The notes: generated by a model not told the origin, from the letters alone. Counted from the first letter of the stretch, positions 38,020 to 47,770 are shown. The stretch is DNA of 64,000 nucleotides from CAWJNF01 sp963844235 (GCA_963844235.1 CAWJNF010000001.1:728814-792813); one strand, 5' to 3'. Program-made: numbers and translations.

Positions 38020-40701
38020 ATGAGAAATATCGCCGCCGATAACGTCGCCGACCTCGAGTCGATTGAAACCACTGAATGGCTGGATTCGCTCGACTACGTC
38101 CTTCAATCCAACGGCCCCGCGCGGGCGGGCCAGTTGCTCGTGCAGCTCAGCGAGCATGCGCGCCGGCGCGGCATCAGGCTTCCGTTCACGGCGAACACGC
38201 CGTACGTCAACACGCTGACGACCGACCAGGAAGTGCCGTTCCCCGGCAGCCAGGAAATCGAGCGCCGCATCAAGAGCCTCGTCCGCTGGAACGCGATCGC
38301 GATGGTGCTGCGCGCAAACAAGAAAGAGCCCGGCATCGGCGGACATATCTCGACTTTTGCCTCGGCGGCGACGCTGTATGAAGTCGGCTTCAACCATTTC
38401 TTCAGATCCGGCAGCGCTGGCGATCGCGATGTCGTGTATTACCAGGGTCACGCGGCGCCTGGCATTTATTCGCGGGCGTTCCTCGAAGGGCGGCTCACCG
38501 AAAAACAGCTCGACAATTTCCGGCGCGAGCTCGCGCCGGGCGGCGGGCTGTCCTCGTATCCGCATCCGTGGCTGATGCCGGATTTCTGGGAATATCCGAC
38601 GGTGTCGATGGGGCTCGGCCCCATCATGGCGATTTACCAGGCGCGCTTCATCCGCTACCTGGAAGATCGCGGGCTGAAGAAGCCGTCGAATACGAAGGTA
38701 TGGGCGTTTCTCGGAGACGGCGAAACCGACGAGCCGGAATCGCTCGGCGCAATCACGCTCCCGGCTCGTGAGAAGCTCGACAACCTCATCTTCGTCGTCA
38801 ACTGCAACCTGCAGCGGCTCGACGGCCCGGTGCGCGGCAACGGGCAGATCATTCAAGAGCTCGAGGCGGTGTTCCGCGGCGCGGGCTGGAATGTCATCAA
38901 GGTGTTGTGGGGCAAGGATTGGGATCCGCTGCTCGCGAAAGACAAAGACGGCTTGCTCGTCAAGCGCATGGGCGAGGTCGTCGACGGCGAGTATCAGAAA
39001 TACACCGTCGAATCGGGCGATTACCTCCGCAAGCATTTCTGGGGCAAATACCCGCAGCTGCTCGAGATGGTCAAGCACCTCTCAGACGATGACCTGAAGA
39101 AGCTGACGCTCGGCGGACACGATCCAATCAAGGTCTACAACGGCTACAAGGCTGCGGTCGAGCACAAGGGGCAGCCGACGGTCCTGCTGATTCGCACGAT
39201 CAAAGGATATGGACTCGGCGACGCGGCCGAAGGCAAGAACATCACCCACCAGCAGAAGAAACTTACCGAAGACGAGCTCCGTTTCGTGCGCGAGCGTTTC
39301 AGCATTCCGATTCCCCAGGAGCAGATCAGAGAGGCGCCGTATTACCGTCCGGACGAGAAAAGCCCGGAAGTGTCGTACCTGAAGGAGCGCCGGAAGGCGC
39401 TGGGCGGCCCGCTTCCGATCCGCAACAGCAAGACGACGCCGCTTGCGGCACCGCCGAATCCCGAGATCTTCGAGGAGTTCAGCAAGGGCACCGACGGCCG
39501 TGCCGCGTCAACGACGATGGTGTTCGTGCGGCTGTTGTCGAAGCTGCTGCGAGACCCGGATATCGGCAAGGCCGTCGTGCCGATCGTGCCGGACGAAGCG
39601 CGCACCTTCGGCATGGAAGCGTTGTTCCGGCAGGTCGGCATCTACTCGCACGTCGGCCAGCTCTACGAGCCGGTCGACATGGACACGCTCCTCTATTACA
39701 AGGAGTCGACGGACGGCCAGATCCTCGAGGAAGGGATCAACGAGGCCGGTTCGCTGGCGTCGTTTATTGCCGCGGGCACGGCGTACTCGACGCATGGCGT
39801 CAACACGATCCCGTTCTTCATCTATTACTCGATGTTCGGGTTCCAGCGCGTCGGCGATCTCATCTGGGCGGCCGGCGACTCGCGTGCGCGCGGCTTTCTG
39901 CTCGGCGGAACCGCCGGACGCACGACGCTCGCGGGCGAAGGACTGCAGCATCAGGACGGCCAGACGCACGTGCTGTCGCTGCCTGTGCCGAATTGCGTGT
40001 CCTACGATCCGGCGTTCGCCTACGAGCTTGCCGCCATCATCGAAGACGGCATCAAGCGAATGTATGTCGATCAGGAAAGCATCTTCTATTACCTGACGCT
40101 GATGAACGACAACTACGCCATGCCACCCATGCCGGAAGGCGCGGACGTGCGGCCGGGCATCCTCAAGGGGATGTACCGCTACAGCAAGGCGAAGAACACG
40201 GCGTCGAAGCTGAAGGCGCAGCTGCTCGGCAGCGGCGCGATCCTGCCGGAAGTCATCAAAGCTGCGGCGTTGCTGGAGCAGTTCGGTGTGGCCGCCGATG
40301 TGTGGAGCGTAACCAGCTATGGCGAGCTGTATCGTGATGGCAACGCGTGCGATCGCTGGAACATGCTGCACCCGTCGCAGAAAGCCCGCGCGCCGTACGT
40401 CGCCGAATGCCTGAACAAGACCGACGGCGTCATCGTCGCGGCGTCGGATTACCTGAAGGTGCTGCCGAACGCGATCGATCGCTGGGTGTCTCGCCCGATC
40501 GTGTCGCTGGGCACGGACGGATTCGGCCGCAGCGAAGGCCGGGCCGCACTGCGCGAATTCTTCGAGGTTGACGCACGCTTCATCGCCGTCGGCGCCCTCT
40601 CGGCGCTTGCCCGCGACAAACAGATTGACGCGAAGCTCGTCGACAAAGCGATAAAAGACCTCGGAATCGACCCCGAGAAAAAGAACCCCGCGGTATCGTG
40701 A
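38020..40701 (+). CDS. aceE: Pyruvate dehydrogenase E1 component, homodimeric type
   Basis: This 893-residue thiamine-diphosphate enzyme decarboxylates pyruvate and passes the acetyl group to E2 lipoyl arms. The ThDP/Mg motif is LGDGETDEPES followed by NCNLQRLDGPV. The start region AGFARLRP-like belongs to another frame and is not used. The native N-terminus reads RNIAADNVADLESIETTEWL. The length and the active-site stretch HGVNTIPFFIYYSMFGFQRV match the proteobacterial AceE. The frame is unbroken. aceF and lpd follow on the same strand, so the whole complex is encoded here, and lipA lies just beyond. Confidence 0.97.
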   Translation: MRNIAADNVADLESIETTEWLDSLDYVLQSNGPARAGQLLVQLSEHARRRGIRLPFTANTPYVNTLTTDQEVPFPGSQEIERRIKSLVRWNAIAMVLRANKKEPGIGGHISTFASAATLYEVGFNHFFRSGSAGDRDVVYYQGHAAPGIYSRAFLEGRLTEKQLDNFRRELAPGGGLSSYPHPWLMPDFWEYPTVSMGLGPIMAIYQARFIRYLEDRGLKKPSNTKVWAFLGDGETDEPESLGAITLPAREKLDNLIFVVNCNLQRLDGPVRGNGQIIQELEAVFRGAGWNVIKVLWGKDWDPLLAKDKDGLLVKRMGEVVDGEYQKYTVESGDYLRKHFWGKYPQLLEMVKHLSDDDLKKLTLGGHDPIKVYNGYKAAVEHKGQPTVLLIRTIKGYGLGDAAEGKNITHQQKKLTEDELRFVRERFSIPIPQEQIREAPYYRPDEKSPEVSYLKERRKALGGPLPIRNSKTTPLAAPPNPEIFEEFSKGTDGRAASTTMVFVRLLSKLLRDPDIGKAVVPIVPDEARTFGMEALFRQVGIYSHVGQLYEPVDMDTLLYYKESTDGQILEEGINEAGSLASFIAAGTAYSTHGVNTIPFFIYYSMFGFQRVGDLIWAAGDSRARGFLLGGTAGRTTLAGEGLQHQDGQTHVLSLPVPNCVSYDPAFAYELAAIIEDGIKRMYVDQESIFYYLTLMNDNYAMPPMPEGADVRPGILKGMYRYSKAKNTASKLKAQLLGSGAILPEVIKAAALLEQFGVAADVWSVTSYGELYRDGNACDRWNMLHPSQKARAPYVAECLNKTDGVIVAASDYLKVLPNAIDRWVSRPIVSLGTDGFGRSEGRAALREFFEVDARFIAVGALSALARDKQIDAKLVDKAIKDLGIDPEKKNPAVS

Positions 40702-40768
40702 TTAGTGATTCGGGATTGGGGATTCGTTATGAACCCCTAGTCCCGAATCTCCAACCCTCAATCCCTAG
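40698..40768. repeat. GGGATTC/GGGATTG heptamer hairpin
   Basis: The left arm TGATTAGTGATTCGGGATTG (then GGGATTCG) begins in the aceE stop codon. The right arm (40732-40768) reads CCCGAATCTCCAACCCTCAA and TCCCTAG. The arms are complementary in pattern. It separates aceE from aceF and could tune their relative expression. Confidence 0.7.
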
Positions 40769-40777
40769 AGCCTACTG

Positions 40778-42126
40778 ATGTCCACAGACATGAAGCTGCC
40801 CGAGCTGGGCGAGAACATCGAAGGTGGAGATGTTCTGCGCGTGATGGTGAAGCCGGGCGACGCGATCAAGAAAGACCAGCCCGTTCTCGAGCTCGAGACC
40901 GACAAAGCCACAATCGAAGTGCCGTCCTCCGCGACCGGTGTGGTCAAGGAAGTCAAAATCAAGTCAGGCGAGAAAGTGAAGGTCGGGCAGACCATTTTCA
41001 TCGTCGATGAGGATAGTGCGGGCGCAGCACCGGCGAAGACGGAAGCAAAACCTGCAGATCAGGGACAGGCGCCGTCACCCGCCGAGCAACCATCCGCGCC
41101 GGCGCCTGTCGCGCCGAAGCCGGCGGAGCCGGCGAAGGCGGAAAAGCGCAAAGCCGAAGTTGTCGAGATGAAGCCGTCCAAGCAGGTCGCCGCGCCGGCT
41201 CAGGCCCCGGCTGCCGCTTCTTCCATTCCGGCTGCGCCTTCGGCACGCCGTCTCGCCCGCGAGCTCGGCGTGAACATTCAGGACATTCAAGGCTCCGGTC
41301 CGGGTGGACGCATCTCGATGGACGATGTCACCGCGTATGCGCGGCGGTTGCTGTCTGGCGCAGGTGTGGCGCGTTCGCCGGCGTCGGCCGGCGAAGCGCT
41401 GCCCGACTTCAGCAAATGGGGAGCGGTCGAGCGTAAGGCGATGAGCGGCGTGCGCCGGACGACCGCGCACCGGTTGACACAGGCGTGGAACACCGTGCCG
41501 CACGTGTTCCAGCAAGATCGCGCGGACATTACCGGCGTCGAGACGCTGCGCAAGCGGCTGTCGAAAAAATCCGAAGCCGAGGGAAGGGCGCCGATCACCA
41601 TCACGGCTTTCTTGATGAAGACGCTTGCCGCTGCCCTGAAAAAGTACCCACAGATGAACTCCTCGGTCGATCTCGCGACCGAAGAGATCGCCTACAAGCA
41701 GTACGTCCATATCGGCGTCGCGGTCGACACCGATCGCGGCCTGCTCGTCCCGGTGATTCGCGACGTGGATCAGAAGGACATCTATCAAATCGCCGACGAA
41801 ATCGCCCAGGCAGCGGAAAAGGCGCGGAATCGCAAGCTGTCGCTGGACGACATGCAGGGCGGATCGATGACGATCTCGAATCTTGGAAGCCTCGGCGGCG
41901 GCGCCTTTACGCCGATCGTCAACTGGCCCGAGGTGGCGATCCTCGGGGTCGCCCGCGCGCGCATGGAGCCGGTGTATGCCGACGGCGAGTTCGTGCCGCG
42001 GTTTCTGATGCCGCTGACGCTCTCCTACGATCACCGCGTGATCGACGGCGCCGACGGCGTGCGGATTCTCCGCTGGATCGTCGAAGCGATCGAACAACCG
42101 GCTTTGATATGGCTGGACGGGCATGA
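40778..42126 (+). CDS. aceF: Pyruvate dehydrogenase E2, dihydrolipoamide acetyltransferase
   Basis: The product is about 448 residues. One lipoyl domain (residues 1-85) has the lipoylated Lys in LETDKATIE (K43). An Ala/Pro/Lys-rich linker follows (85-150), then the E1/E3-binding domain (ARRLARELGVNIQDIQGSGP). The acetyltransferase core has the catalytic SYDHRVIDGADG near residue 417. The frame stays open to 42508, but the family sequence ends at ALIWLDG. A one-base shift just before 42123 would use TGA 42124-42126, overlapping the lpd ATG (ATGA), so I place the native end there. It accepts acetyl groups from E1 and hands them to CoA. Confidence 0.93.
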
Positions 42127-43532
42127 GCGCACGTTTAGCAGTGATTGGCGCCGGGCCGGGAGGCTACGTCGCCGCGTTCCACGCCGCCGACCTCGGCATG
42201 CAGGTCACCCTCATCGACGCCGATCCGAATCCCGGCGGCGTGTGCACGTTCCGCGGCTGCATTCCGTCGAAGGCGCTGCTGCATGCAGCAAGGGTCCTCG
42301 ACGAGGCGAAGCATGCGAACGCCTACGGTGTGACATTCGGCTCGCCGTCGATCGACGTCAACAAGTTGCGCGCGTGGAAAGATCAGGTCGTCAAGAAGCA
42401 GACAGGCGGGCTTGGACTCCTGGCGAAATCCCGAAAGGTCACGTACATTCAGGGGCGGGCCTCGTTTGTCGACGCGACGACCCTCAGCGTCGAGACCGCG
42501 GGCGGTGAGCAGAAGGTCCAGTCCGACTACGTCATCGTCGCAACAGGGTCCCGGCCGACCACCGTCCCGAACGTGTCGATCGACTCACCGAAGGTGCTCG
42601 ATTCGACGACCGCGCTCGAGCTGCCGGACGTTCCGGATCGGCTGCTCGTCGTCGGCGGCGGCTACATCGGGCTGGAGCTCGGCACGGTGTACGCCGCGCT
42701 TGGTTCGAAGGTGACCGTAGTGGAGATGACCGACGGGCTGCTGCCCGGCGCCGATCGCGATCTCGCGGCAATCGTCGCGAAGCGCATGGCCAGCTACGCC
42801 GAAGCGATCCTGCTCGAGACGAAGGTCACCGCCGTAAAGGACGACAAGAAGGGGCTCGCCGTGTCGCTCGAAGGGAAGAGCGCGCCATCCGGCCCGCAAA
42901 ACTTCGATCGCGTCCTCGTGGCGGTTGGACGCCGTCCGAACTCCGCCATTGGCGGCCTCGACAAGACGAAAGTGAAAGTGAATCAGCGGGGCTTCATCGA
43001 AGTCGACGCGCAGCGCCGCACCGCCGAGCCGTCGATCTTTGCCATCGGCGACGTCGCCGGCGATCCGATGCTCGCGCACAAGGCCTCGCACGAAGCGCGC
43101 GTGGCCGTCGAAGCGATCCACGGCAAGCCTGCGGTATTCGAGCCGCGCGCCATCCCGGCCGTGGTCTTTACAGACCCCGAGCTGGCCTGGACCGGCCTGA
43201 CGGAAACCGACGCCAGGAAGCAGAATGTTCCGATCGAGATTGCGAAATACCCATGGGCGGCCTCCGGGCGCGCGACGACGCTCGATCGGCCGGACGGCTT
43301 GACGAAGCTGATCATCGATCCCGAAACAGAGCGCATCCTCGGCGTCGGAATCGCCGGTGTCGGGGCAGGGGAGTTGATCTCGGAGGGCACGCTTGCCATC
43401 GAGATGGGTGCCCGCGCGTCGGACCTGAAGCTGACGATTCACCCGCACCCGACCTTGTCGGAAACGGTGATGGAAGCCGCCGACGTGTTTTACGGCGAAA
43501 GCGCGCACGTCTATAAGCCGAAAAAGCCCTAG
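42123..43532 (+). CDS. lpdA: Dihydrolipoamide dehydrogenase (E3)
   Basis: This 469-residue flavoprotein reoxidises dihydrolipoyl arms and reduces NAD. The FAD motif is AVIGAGPGGYVAA (residues 6-18). The redox disulfide is GGVCTFRGCIPSK (C41, C46). The NAD motif is LLVVGGGYIGLELGTVYAAL, the second FAD contact is SIFAIGDVAGDPMLAHKA, and the active-site His-Glu pair is IHPHPTLSE. CTFRGC replaces the common CLNVGC, a known variation between branches. It completes the aceE-aceF-lpdA operon. A heptamer array follows the stop. Confidence 0.96.
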   Translation: MSARLAVIGAGPGGYVAAFHAADLGMQVTLIDADPNPGGVCTFRGCIPSKALLHAARVLDEAKHANAYGVTFGSPSIDVNKLRAWKDQVVKKQTGGLGLLAKSRKVTYIQGRASFVDATTLSVETAGGEQKVQSDYVIVATGSRPTTVPNVSIDSPKVLDSTTALELPDVPDRLLVVGGGYIGLELGTVYAALGSKVTVVEMTDGLLPGADRDLAAIVAKRMASYAEAILLETKVTAVKDDKKGLAVSLEGKSAPSGPQNFDRVLVAVGRRPNSAIGGLDKTKVKVNQRGFIEVDAQRRTAEPSIFAIGDVAGDPMLAHKASHEARVAVEAIHGKPAVFEPRAIPAVVFTDPELAWTGLTETDARKQNVPIEIAKYPWAASGRATTLDRPDGLTKLIIDPETERILGVGIAGVGAGELISEGTLAIEMGARASDLKLTIHPHPTLSETVMEAADVFYGESAHVYKPKKP

Positions 43533-43572
43533 TGTTCCCTAGGGATTAGGGTTTCGGGATCAGGGATTAGGC
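43533..43572. repeat. GGGATTA heptamer array, left flank of the UDG gene
   Basis: CCCTAGGGATTAGGGTTTCG and GGATCAGGGATTAGG lie between lpdA and the UDG gene. The right flank at 44262-44288 carries the inverted counterpart. Confidence 0.7.
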
Positions 43573-43578
43573 CTGCCG

Positions 43579-44265
43579 GTGTCACTCAGTCAAGTGCATC
43601 ACGGGATCGTCAACTGCGAGCGCTGCAGCCGCTTACGCAGCTACTGCAGCGAAATCGCGCGCGTGAGACGCGCTGCGTTCCGCAACGACACGTACTGGGC
43701 GAGACCGGTTCCCGGGTTCGGCGACCCCGGCGCGCGCGTTCTGGTTCTTGGGCTTGCGCCGGCCGCTCACGGTGCGAACCGAACGGGCCGCGTGTTCACG
43801 GGTGACGGAGCCGGCGCATCCGGCGATTTCCTGATGGCCGCGATGCACAGGCACGGCTTCGCGAATATTCCCACCTCACAATCGATCGATGACGGTCTCA
43901 TACTGAAAGATGCGTACATCGCGGCCGCCGTGCGATGCGCACCGCCCGATAACAAGCCGACGACAGAAGAGATTCACGCCTGTCAGCCGCATCTGGAAGC
44001 AGAGCTTGCGCATCTGCCGAACATTCGAGTCGTGGTTGCGCTCGGGAAAATTGCCTTTGAGGTTTGGTGGAAAGTGGCGGCCTCGAAAGGGGTTTTCATG
44101 AGGCGGCGACCGTTATTCGGCCATGGCGTGATTTGCAGGCCCCCGGGCGGTCCGATCGTGATCGCGTCCTACCATCCAAGCAGACAGAACACGAATACGG
44201 GAAAACTGACGCCTCAGATGATGTCGGATGTATTTAGGAAAGCTGCGAAGCTCGTTCGCGCCTAA
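43579..44265 (+). CDS. Uracil-DNA glycosylase, family 5 (UDGb)
   Basis: This 228-residue enzyme removes deaminated bases from DNA. The iron-sulfur cysteines begin with NCERCSRLRSYC (C13, C16) and continue in VRCAPPDNKPTTEEIHACQP. Family motif A is GLAPAAHGANRTGRVFTGD, typical of UDGb, which uses a different catalytic residue from family 4. The final motif is IASYHPSRQNT. It starts at GTG 43579 with no obvious Shine-Dalgarno. The gene sits alone between inverted heptamer arrays within a central-metabolism block. Confidence 0.92.
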   Translation: MSLSQVHHGIVNCERCSRLRSYCSEIARVRRAAFRNDTYWARPVPGFGDPGARVLVLGLAPAAHGANRTGRVFTGDGAGASGDFLMAAMHRHGFANIPTSQSIDDGLILKDAYIAAAVRCAPPDNKPTTEEIHACQPHLEAELAHLPNIRVVVALGKIAFEVWWKVAASKGVFMRRRPLFGHGVICRPPGGPIVIASYHPSRQNTNTGKLTPQMMSDVFRKAAKLVRA

Positions 44266-44288
44266 TCCCTAATCCCTGATCCCTAAGC
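44262..44288. repeat. TAATCCC heptamer array, right flank of the UDG gene
   Basis: CCTAATCCCTAATCCCTGAT then CCCTAAGC begins in the UDG stop codon. It is the reverse complement in pattern of 43533-43572. The lipA stop codon (TAG on the minus strand, 44283-44285) is made by the CTTAGGG unit. Confidence 0.7.
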
Positions 44289-45188
44289 TGTAATCCCTTT
44301 GCGAAGACCAGCCGCTTGCTCGTGCGCGTGGTACGAGCTCCTCACGAGCGGGCCCGACTCCACGTGCGCGAATCCCATCTCGAGCGCGATGTCCTTCAAC
44401 TGACGGAACTCGTCGGGATGGTAGTAGCGCGTCATGGGCAGGTGAGCTGGAGACGGCCGAAGGTACTGGCCCAGGGTGAGAATCGCGCATCCCGCCGCTC
44501 GCAGATCTTTCAGCGTCGCGACAACTTCGTCCCACTCTTCGCCGAGCCCCAGCATAATGCCCGATTTCGTGGCGATGCGCGGTGCGTAGGTGCGCGAGCG
44601 ATCGAGCAGTTGCAGGGTGCGTTCGTATCTGCCACCTGACCGCGCGAGCCTGTAGAGGCGGGGCACCGTTTCGGTGTTGTGATTCATGATGTCAGGGCCT
44701 GCATCGAGGACGGCATAGAGCGGCTCGGCTTTCCCCTGAAAATCGGGGACCAGCACTTCGATACTCGCGTCTGACTTACGGCGCCGGATTTCGCGGATCG
44801 TCTCGACGAAGATCGACGCGCCGCCATCCGACACGTCATCACGGTCGACAGACGTCACGACGACGTGCGCCAGGTCGAGCGACGCTACGGCGTCCGCGAC
44901 GCGCGCCGGCTCCGCCGCGTCTACCGGGTGTGGGCGCCCGTGGCCAACGGCGCAGTAGCCGCACGCCCGCGTGCAGATGTCGCCGAGGATCATGAACGTC
45001 GCCGTCCCGTGCGTCCAGCATTCGCCGATGTTGGGGCAGCGCGCCTCCTCGCAGACCGTGTGAAGGTTGAGGTCGCGCATCAGGCCCTTGAGCCTGAGGT
45101 AGGACGGCGAGCCTGGCGCTTTCACCTTGAGCCACTCGGGTTTCGGCAAGCGGGGCGTGACTGGCGTAAGCGGGATTACCTTGGACAC
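44283..45188 (-). CDS. lipA: Lipoyl synthase
   Basis: This 301-residue radical SAM enzyme inserts two sulfurs into octanoyl-protein to form lipoyl groups, which the PDH E2 needs. The auxiliary cluster is CEEARCPNIGEC (C46, C51, C57). The radical SAM motif is CTRACGYC (C72, C76, C79). The C-terminal serine motif is RSSYHA, which ligates the sacrificial cluster. The start ATG at 45186-45188 fits the family length. It converges on the PDH-UDG block, a sensible neighbour for aceF. lipB is not in the window. Confidence 0.97.
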   Translation of the reverse strand: MSKVIPLTPVTPRLPKPEWLKVKAPGSPSYLRLKGLMRDLNLHTVCEEARCPNIGECWTHGTATFMILGDICTRACGYCAVGHGRPHPVDAAEPARVADAVASLDLAHVVVTSVDRDDVSDGGASIFVETIREIRRRKSDASIEVLVPDFQGKAEPLYAVLDAGPDIMNHNTETVPRLYRLARSGGRYERTLQLLDRSRTYAPRIATKSGIMLGLGEEWDEVVATLKDLRAAGCAILTLGQYLRPSPAHLPMTRYYHPDEFRQLKDIALEMGFAHVESGPLVRSSYHAHEQAAGLRKGITA

Positions 45189-45206
45189 GTCCCCGTGATC
45201 TTAATG

Positions 45207-45212
45207 GATAAT
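45207..45212 (+). promoter_or_regulatory. -10 element of the UPF0173 gene (leaderless type)
   Basis: GATAAT lies 8 nt before ATG 45221, in the 32-bp gap between the divergent lipA and UPF0173 genes. No ribosome site is present. TTGGAC at 45181-45186 is 20 bp upstream. Confidence 0.45.
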
Positions 45213-45220
45213 TCTTTGCG

Positions 45221-45958
45221 ATGCGATTGCCCTCGGCCGAACCGCGTGCCGTCTTGCCACATGCACTGCACGGCCTGAAAGTCACTTGGCTTGGACACTC
45301 GACTTTTCTCATCGCGTCGCCCAAGGGCGTGCGAGTGCTGTTCGATCCGTTTTTGACGAATAATCCGGCGTGTCCGCCAGCCGCACGGCGAGTCGCGGCG
45401 GTCGATCTGATATTGATTACACACGGTCACTCCGATCATTGCGAGGATGCGGCAGCCATCGCGCGTGAGACAGGCGCGACGGTTGTCGCGTCGCCTGAAC
45501 TCACAGGCTGGCTCGAGCGGCAGGGAACGAAACATCTGCGGCCGATGAACATCGGCGGGCGCCAGCAACTCTCGGGCATCGATATCGCGATGGTGCCCGC
45601 GCTTCATAGCAGCAGCGCGCAGGACGGCACTTACCTTGGTCCGGCCACAGGATTTGTCGTCCGCTTCGAAAACGATCTGACGGTCTACTTTGCCGGAGAC
45701 ACAGGCCTCTTCGGCGACATGCGCGTGATTCGCGATCGCTACGCGCCGGTGGTGGCGTTCCTGCCGATCGGCGACCGCTTCACAATGGGACCCGAGGAAG
45801 CAGCAATAGCCGCCGAATGGCTGGGCGCGAAAGCAATGGTGCCGATGCACTACGGCAGCTTCCCGGAGCTCACCGGAACTGTCGACGAGCTTCGTCGACA
45901 CACAGGACCGCGGGGAATCGAAGTAGTCGAGCTGCGGCCTGGAGTAACAGTTGAATAG
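45221..45958 (+). CDS. Metal-dependent hydrolase, UPF0173 (metallo-beta-lactamase fold)
   Basis: This 245-residue protein has the metal motif THGHSDHCEDA and WLGHSTFLI at the first strand. Further metal ligands are in VPALHSS, YFAGDTGLF and PMHYGSFPEL. Members hydrolyse an unknown substrate in the cytosol. The length is about 20 residues greater than usual at the N-terminus, so a start within the first 17 codons is possible, but the -10 box supports 45221. The stop overlaps the TTG start of the M61 peptidase gene by 8 nt. Confidence 0.9.
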   Translation: MRLPSAEPRAVLPHALHGLKVTWLGHSTFLIASPKGVRVLFDPFLTNNPACPPAARRVAAVDLILITHGHSDHCEDAAAIARETGATVVASPELTGWLERQGTKHLRPMNIGGRQQLSGIDIAMVPALHSSSAQDGTYLGPATGFVVRFENDLTVYFAGDTGLFGDMRVIRDRYAPVVAFLPIGDRFTMGPEEAAIAAEWLGAKAMVPMHYGSFPELTGTVDELRRHTGPRGIEVVELRPGVTVE

Positions 45959-47768
45959 CCGCACCACATCCAGAACGCGCGGGCTGGCGTGCACGCTCGC
46001 GGCGCTTCTATTGTCCTGCGGGGTGGATGTCGAGGCGCAGACCCCCGAGCCGATCAGGTATACCGTCAGTTTTCCCGCGCCGCACACGCACTATGTCGAA
46101 ATCGAAGCGTCGTATCCGACCGAAGGACGGCCCTCGATCGAGCTGATGATGGCCGTGTGGACGCCGGGCTCGTACCTGATCCGCGAATACGAGCGCCACG
46201 TCGAAGCGCTGACGGCAGCCGATCCCTCTCGCGCCCCGCTAGCGGTCGAGAAAACGCGTAAGAACCGTTGGCAAATTGCGACGAACGGGGCCAGGACGGT
46301 TTGGGTGCGCTATCGCGTCTACGCGCACGAAATGAGCGTGCGGACCAACTGGGTAGACGAGGAATTCGCGCTGATTAACGGCGCGCCGACGTTCATCACG
46401 CTCGTCGAGCCGCCGTCGCGCCGTCGCCATGATGTGCGGGTGGTGCTCCCGCGCGCGTGGACCAGAAGCCTGTCGGGTTTGACGGCCGGCCTCGGTGAGA
46501 ACACCTATACCGCGCCGGATTACGATGCGCTGGTCGATTCCCCGATCGTCGCCGGGTCACCGTCGGTCTACGAATTCAGCGTCGCGGGCAAGCCGCACTA
46601 CCTCGTGAACTTCCGTGAGCGTGCCGTGTGGAACGGACCGCAAGCGGCCCGGGATCTCGCGAAAATCGCCGAGACCATCGCACGGTTCTGGGGAACCGTC
46701 CCTTTCGATCGGTTCTATTTCTTCAACATCATTGGATCGGCGAAGAACGGCCTCGAGCATCGCAACTCGGCGGTCCTGAACATCCCTCTCAACGCAACCA
46801 GTTCACGCGAGGGGCTCCTCGATTGGCTCAACCTTGCGAGCCACGAGTACTTCCATGCGTGGAACGGCAAGCGGCTTCGGCCCGCCGAGTTGGGGCCGTT
46901 CGACTACGAGAATGAGGTGTACACCAGAGCGCTCTGGTTCGTAGAGGGCATGACAGAGTATTACGCCGACCTGTTCCTGGTGCGCGCCGGCGTGGCCACA
47001 CGCGACGAATATCTCGACGCGCTGTCCGAGCAGATCCGCTCGTTGCAGACAACCCCCGGGCGCCTGGAGCAGTCGGCCGAAGCGGCATCCTACGACGCAT
47101 GGATCAAGTACTACCGGACCGACGAGAACTCGCCCAACACGTCGATCAGCTACTACGTGAAGGGGGCAGTCATCGGCTTTCTGCTGGATGCGAACGTCAG
47201 GCGCCTGACGGCGGGCTCGAAGTCGCTCGACGATCTCATGCATGCGATGTTTGCGAAGTTTTCGAGTGAGCGTGGGTTTTCTGGCGAGGATATCCGCGCG
47301 TCAGTCGCCGACGCTGTTGGTGCAGCGAAGGGCCGCGAGATGCGTGCGTGGCTCGCGCGCGCCCTCGAAACGACGGCGGAGCTCGACTATGCGGATGCCT
47401 TAGCCTGGTTCGGTCTCCGGATGACCTCTCCGGCCGGAACGCCGCGAGCATATCTCGGCGTGGCGACACGAACCGAGAACAGCAAGACCATCGTCGCCGG
47501 CATTCGCCGTGGGTCGCCCGCCGCTGATGCCGGCATATCGTTGCTGGACGAGATTGCAACGATCAACGGCGAGCCGGTGCCTGAAGGGCGCTTCGCCGAG
47601 CGGCTTGCGCGGTTTTCACCCGGAGCAAAGGTGACGCTCACCATCACCCGCAACGGCACCGCACGAAGTATTGATGTCGTCCTCGCCGTAGATCCGCGGC
47701 ATGGCTGGCAGTTGAGCCCGGTGCCCGGCGCGCAGTCGCAGCACCTCGACACCTGGCTGGCGCAATAG
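45951..47768 (+). CDS. M61 family (glycyl aminopeptidase-like) metallopeptidase with PDZ domain
   Basis: This 605-residue exported peptidase starts at TTG 45951 inside the preceding gene. The signal peptide is LACTLAALLLSCGVDVEAQ. The N-terminal beta domain carries MAVWTPGSYLIREYERHV. The catalytic zinc site is ASHEYFHAWN (about 295-304), with a glutamate ligand downstream in WFVEGMTEYYADL. GLEHRNS is another family mark. A C-terminal PDZ domain (RAYLGVATRTENSKTIVAGI) likely binds substrate tails. It acts in the periplasm. The frame is intact. Confidence 0.94.
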   Translation: MNSRTTSRTRGLACTLAALLLSCGVDVEAQTPEPIRYTVSFPAPHTHYVEIEASYPTEGRPSIELMMAVWTPGSYLIREYERHVEALTAADPSRAPLAVEKTRKNRWQIATNGARTVWVRYRVYAHEMSVRTNWVDEEFALINGAPTFITLVEPPSRRRHDVRVVLPRAWTRSLSGLTAGLGENTYTAPDYDALVDSPIVAGSPSVYEFSVAGKPHYLVNFRERAVWNGPQAARDLAKIAETIARFWGTVPFDRFYFFNIIGSAKNGLEHRNSAVLNIPLNATSSREGLLDWLNLASHEYFHAWNGKRLRPAELGPFDYENEVYTRALWFVEGMTEYYADLFLVRAGVATRDEYLDALSEQIRSLQTTPGRLEQSAEAASYDAWIKYYRTDENSPNTSISYYVKGAVIGFLLDANVRRLTAGSKSLDDLMHAMFAKFSSERGFSGEDIRASVADAVGAAKGREMRAWLARALETTAELDYADALAWFGLRMTSPAGTPRAYLGVATRTENSKTIVAGIRRGSPAADAGISLLDEIATINGEPVPEGRFAERLARFSPGAKVTLTITRNGTARSIDVVLAVDPRHGWQLSPVPGAQSQHLDTWLAQ

Positions 47769-47770
47769 GT

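Noticed and set aside
40778..42508. AceF of 576 residues
   Set aside because: Family sequence ends at ALIWLDG near 42120. The rest reads lpdA out of frame.
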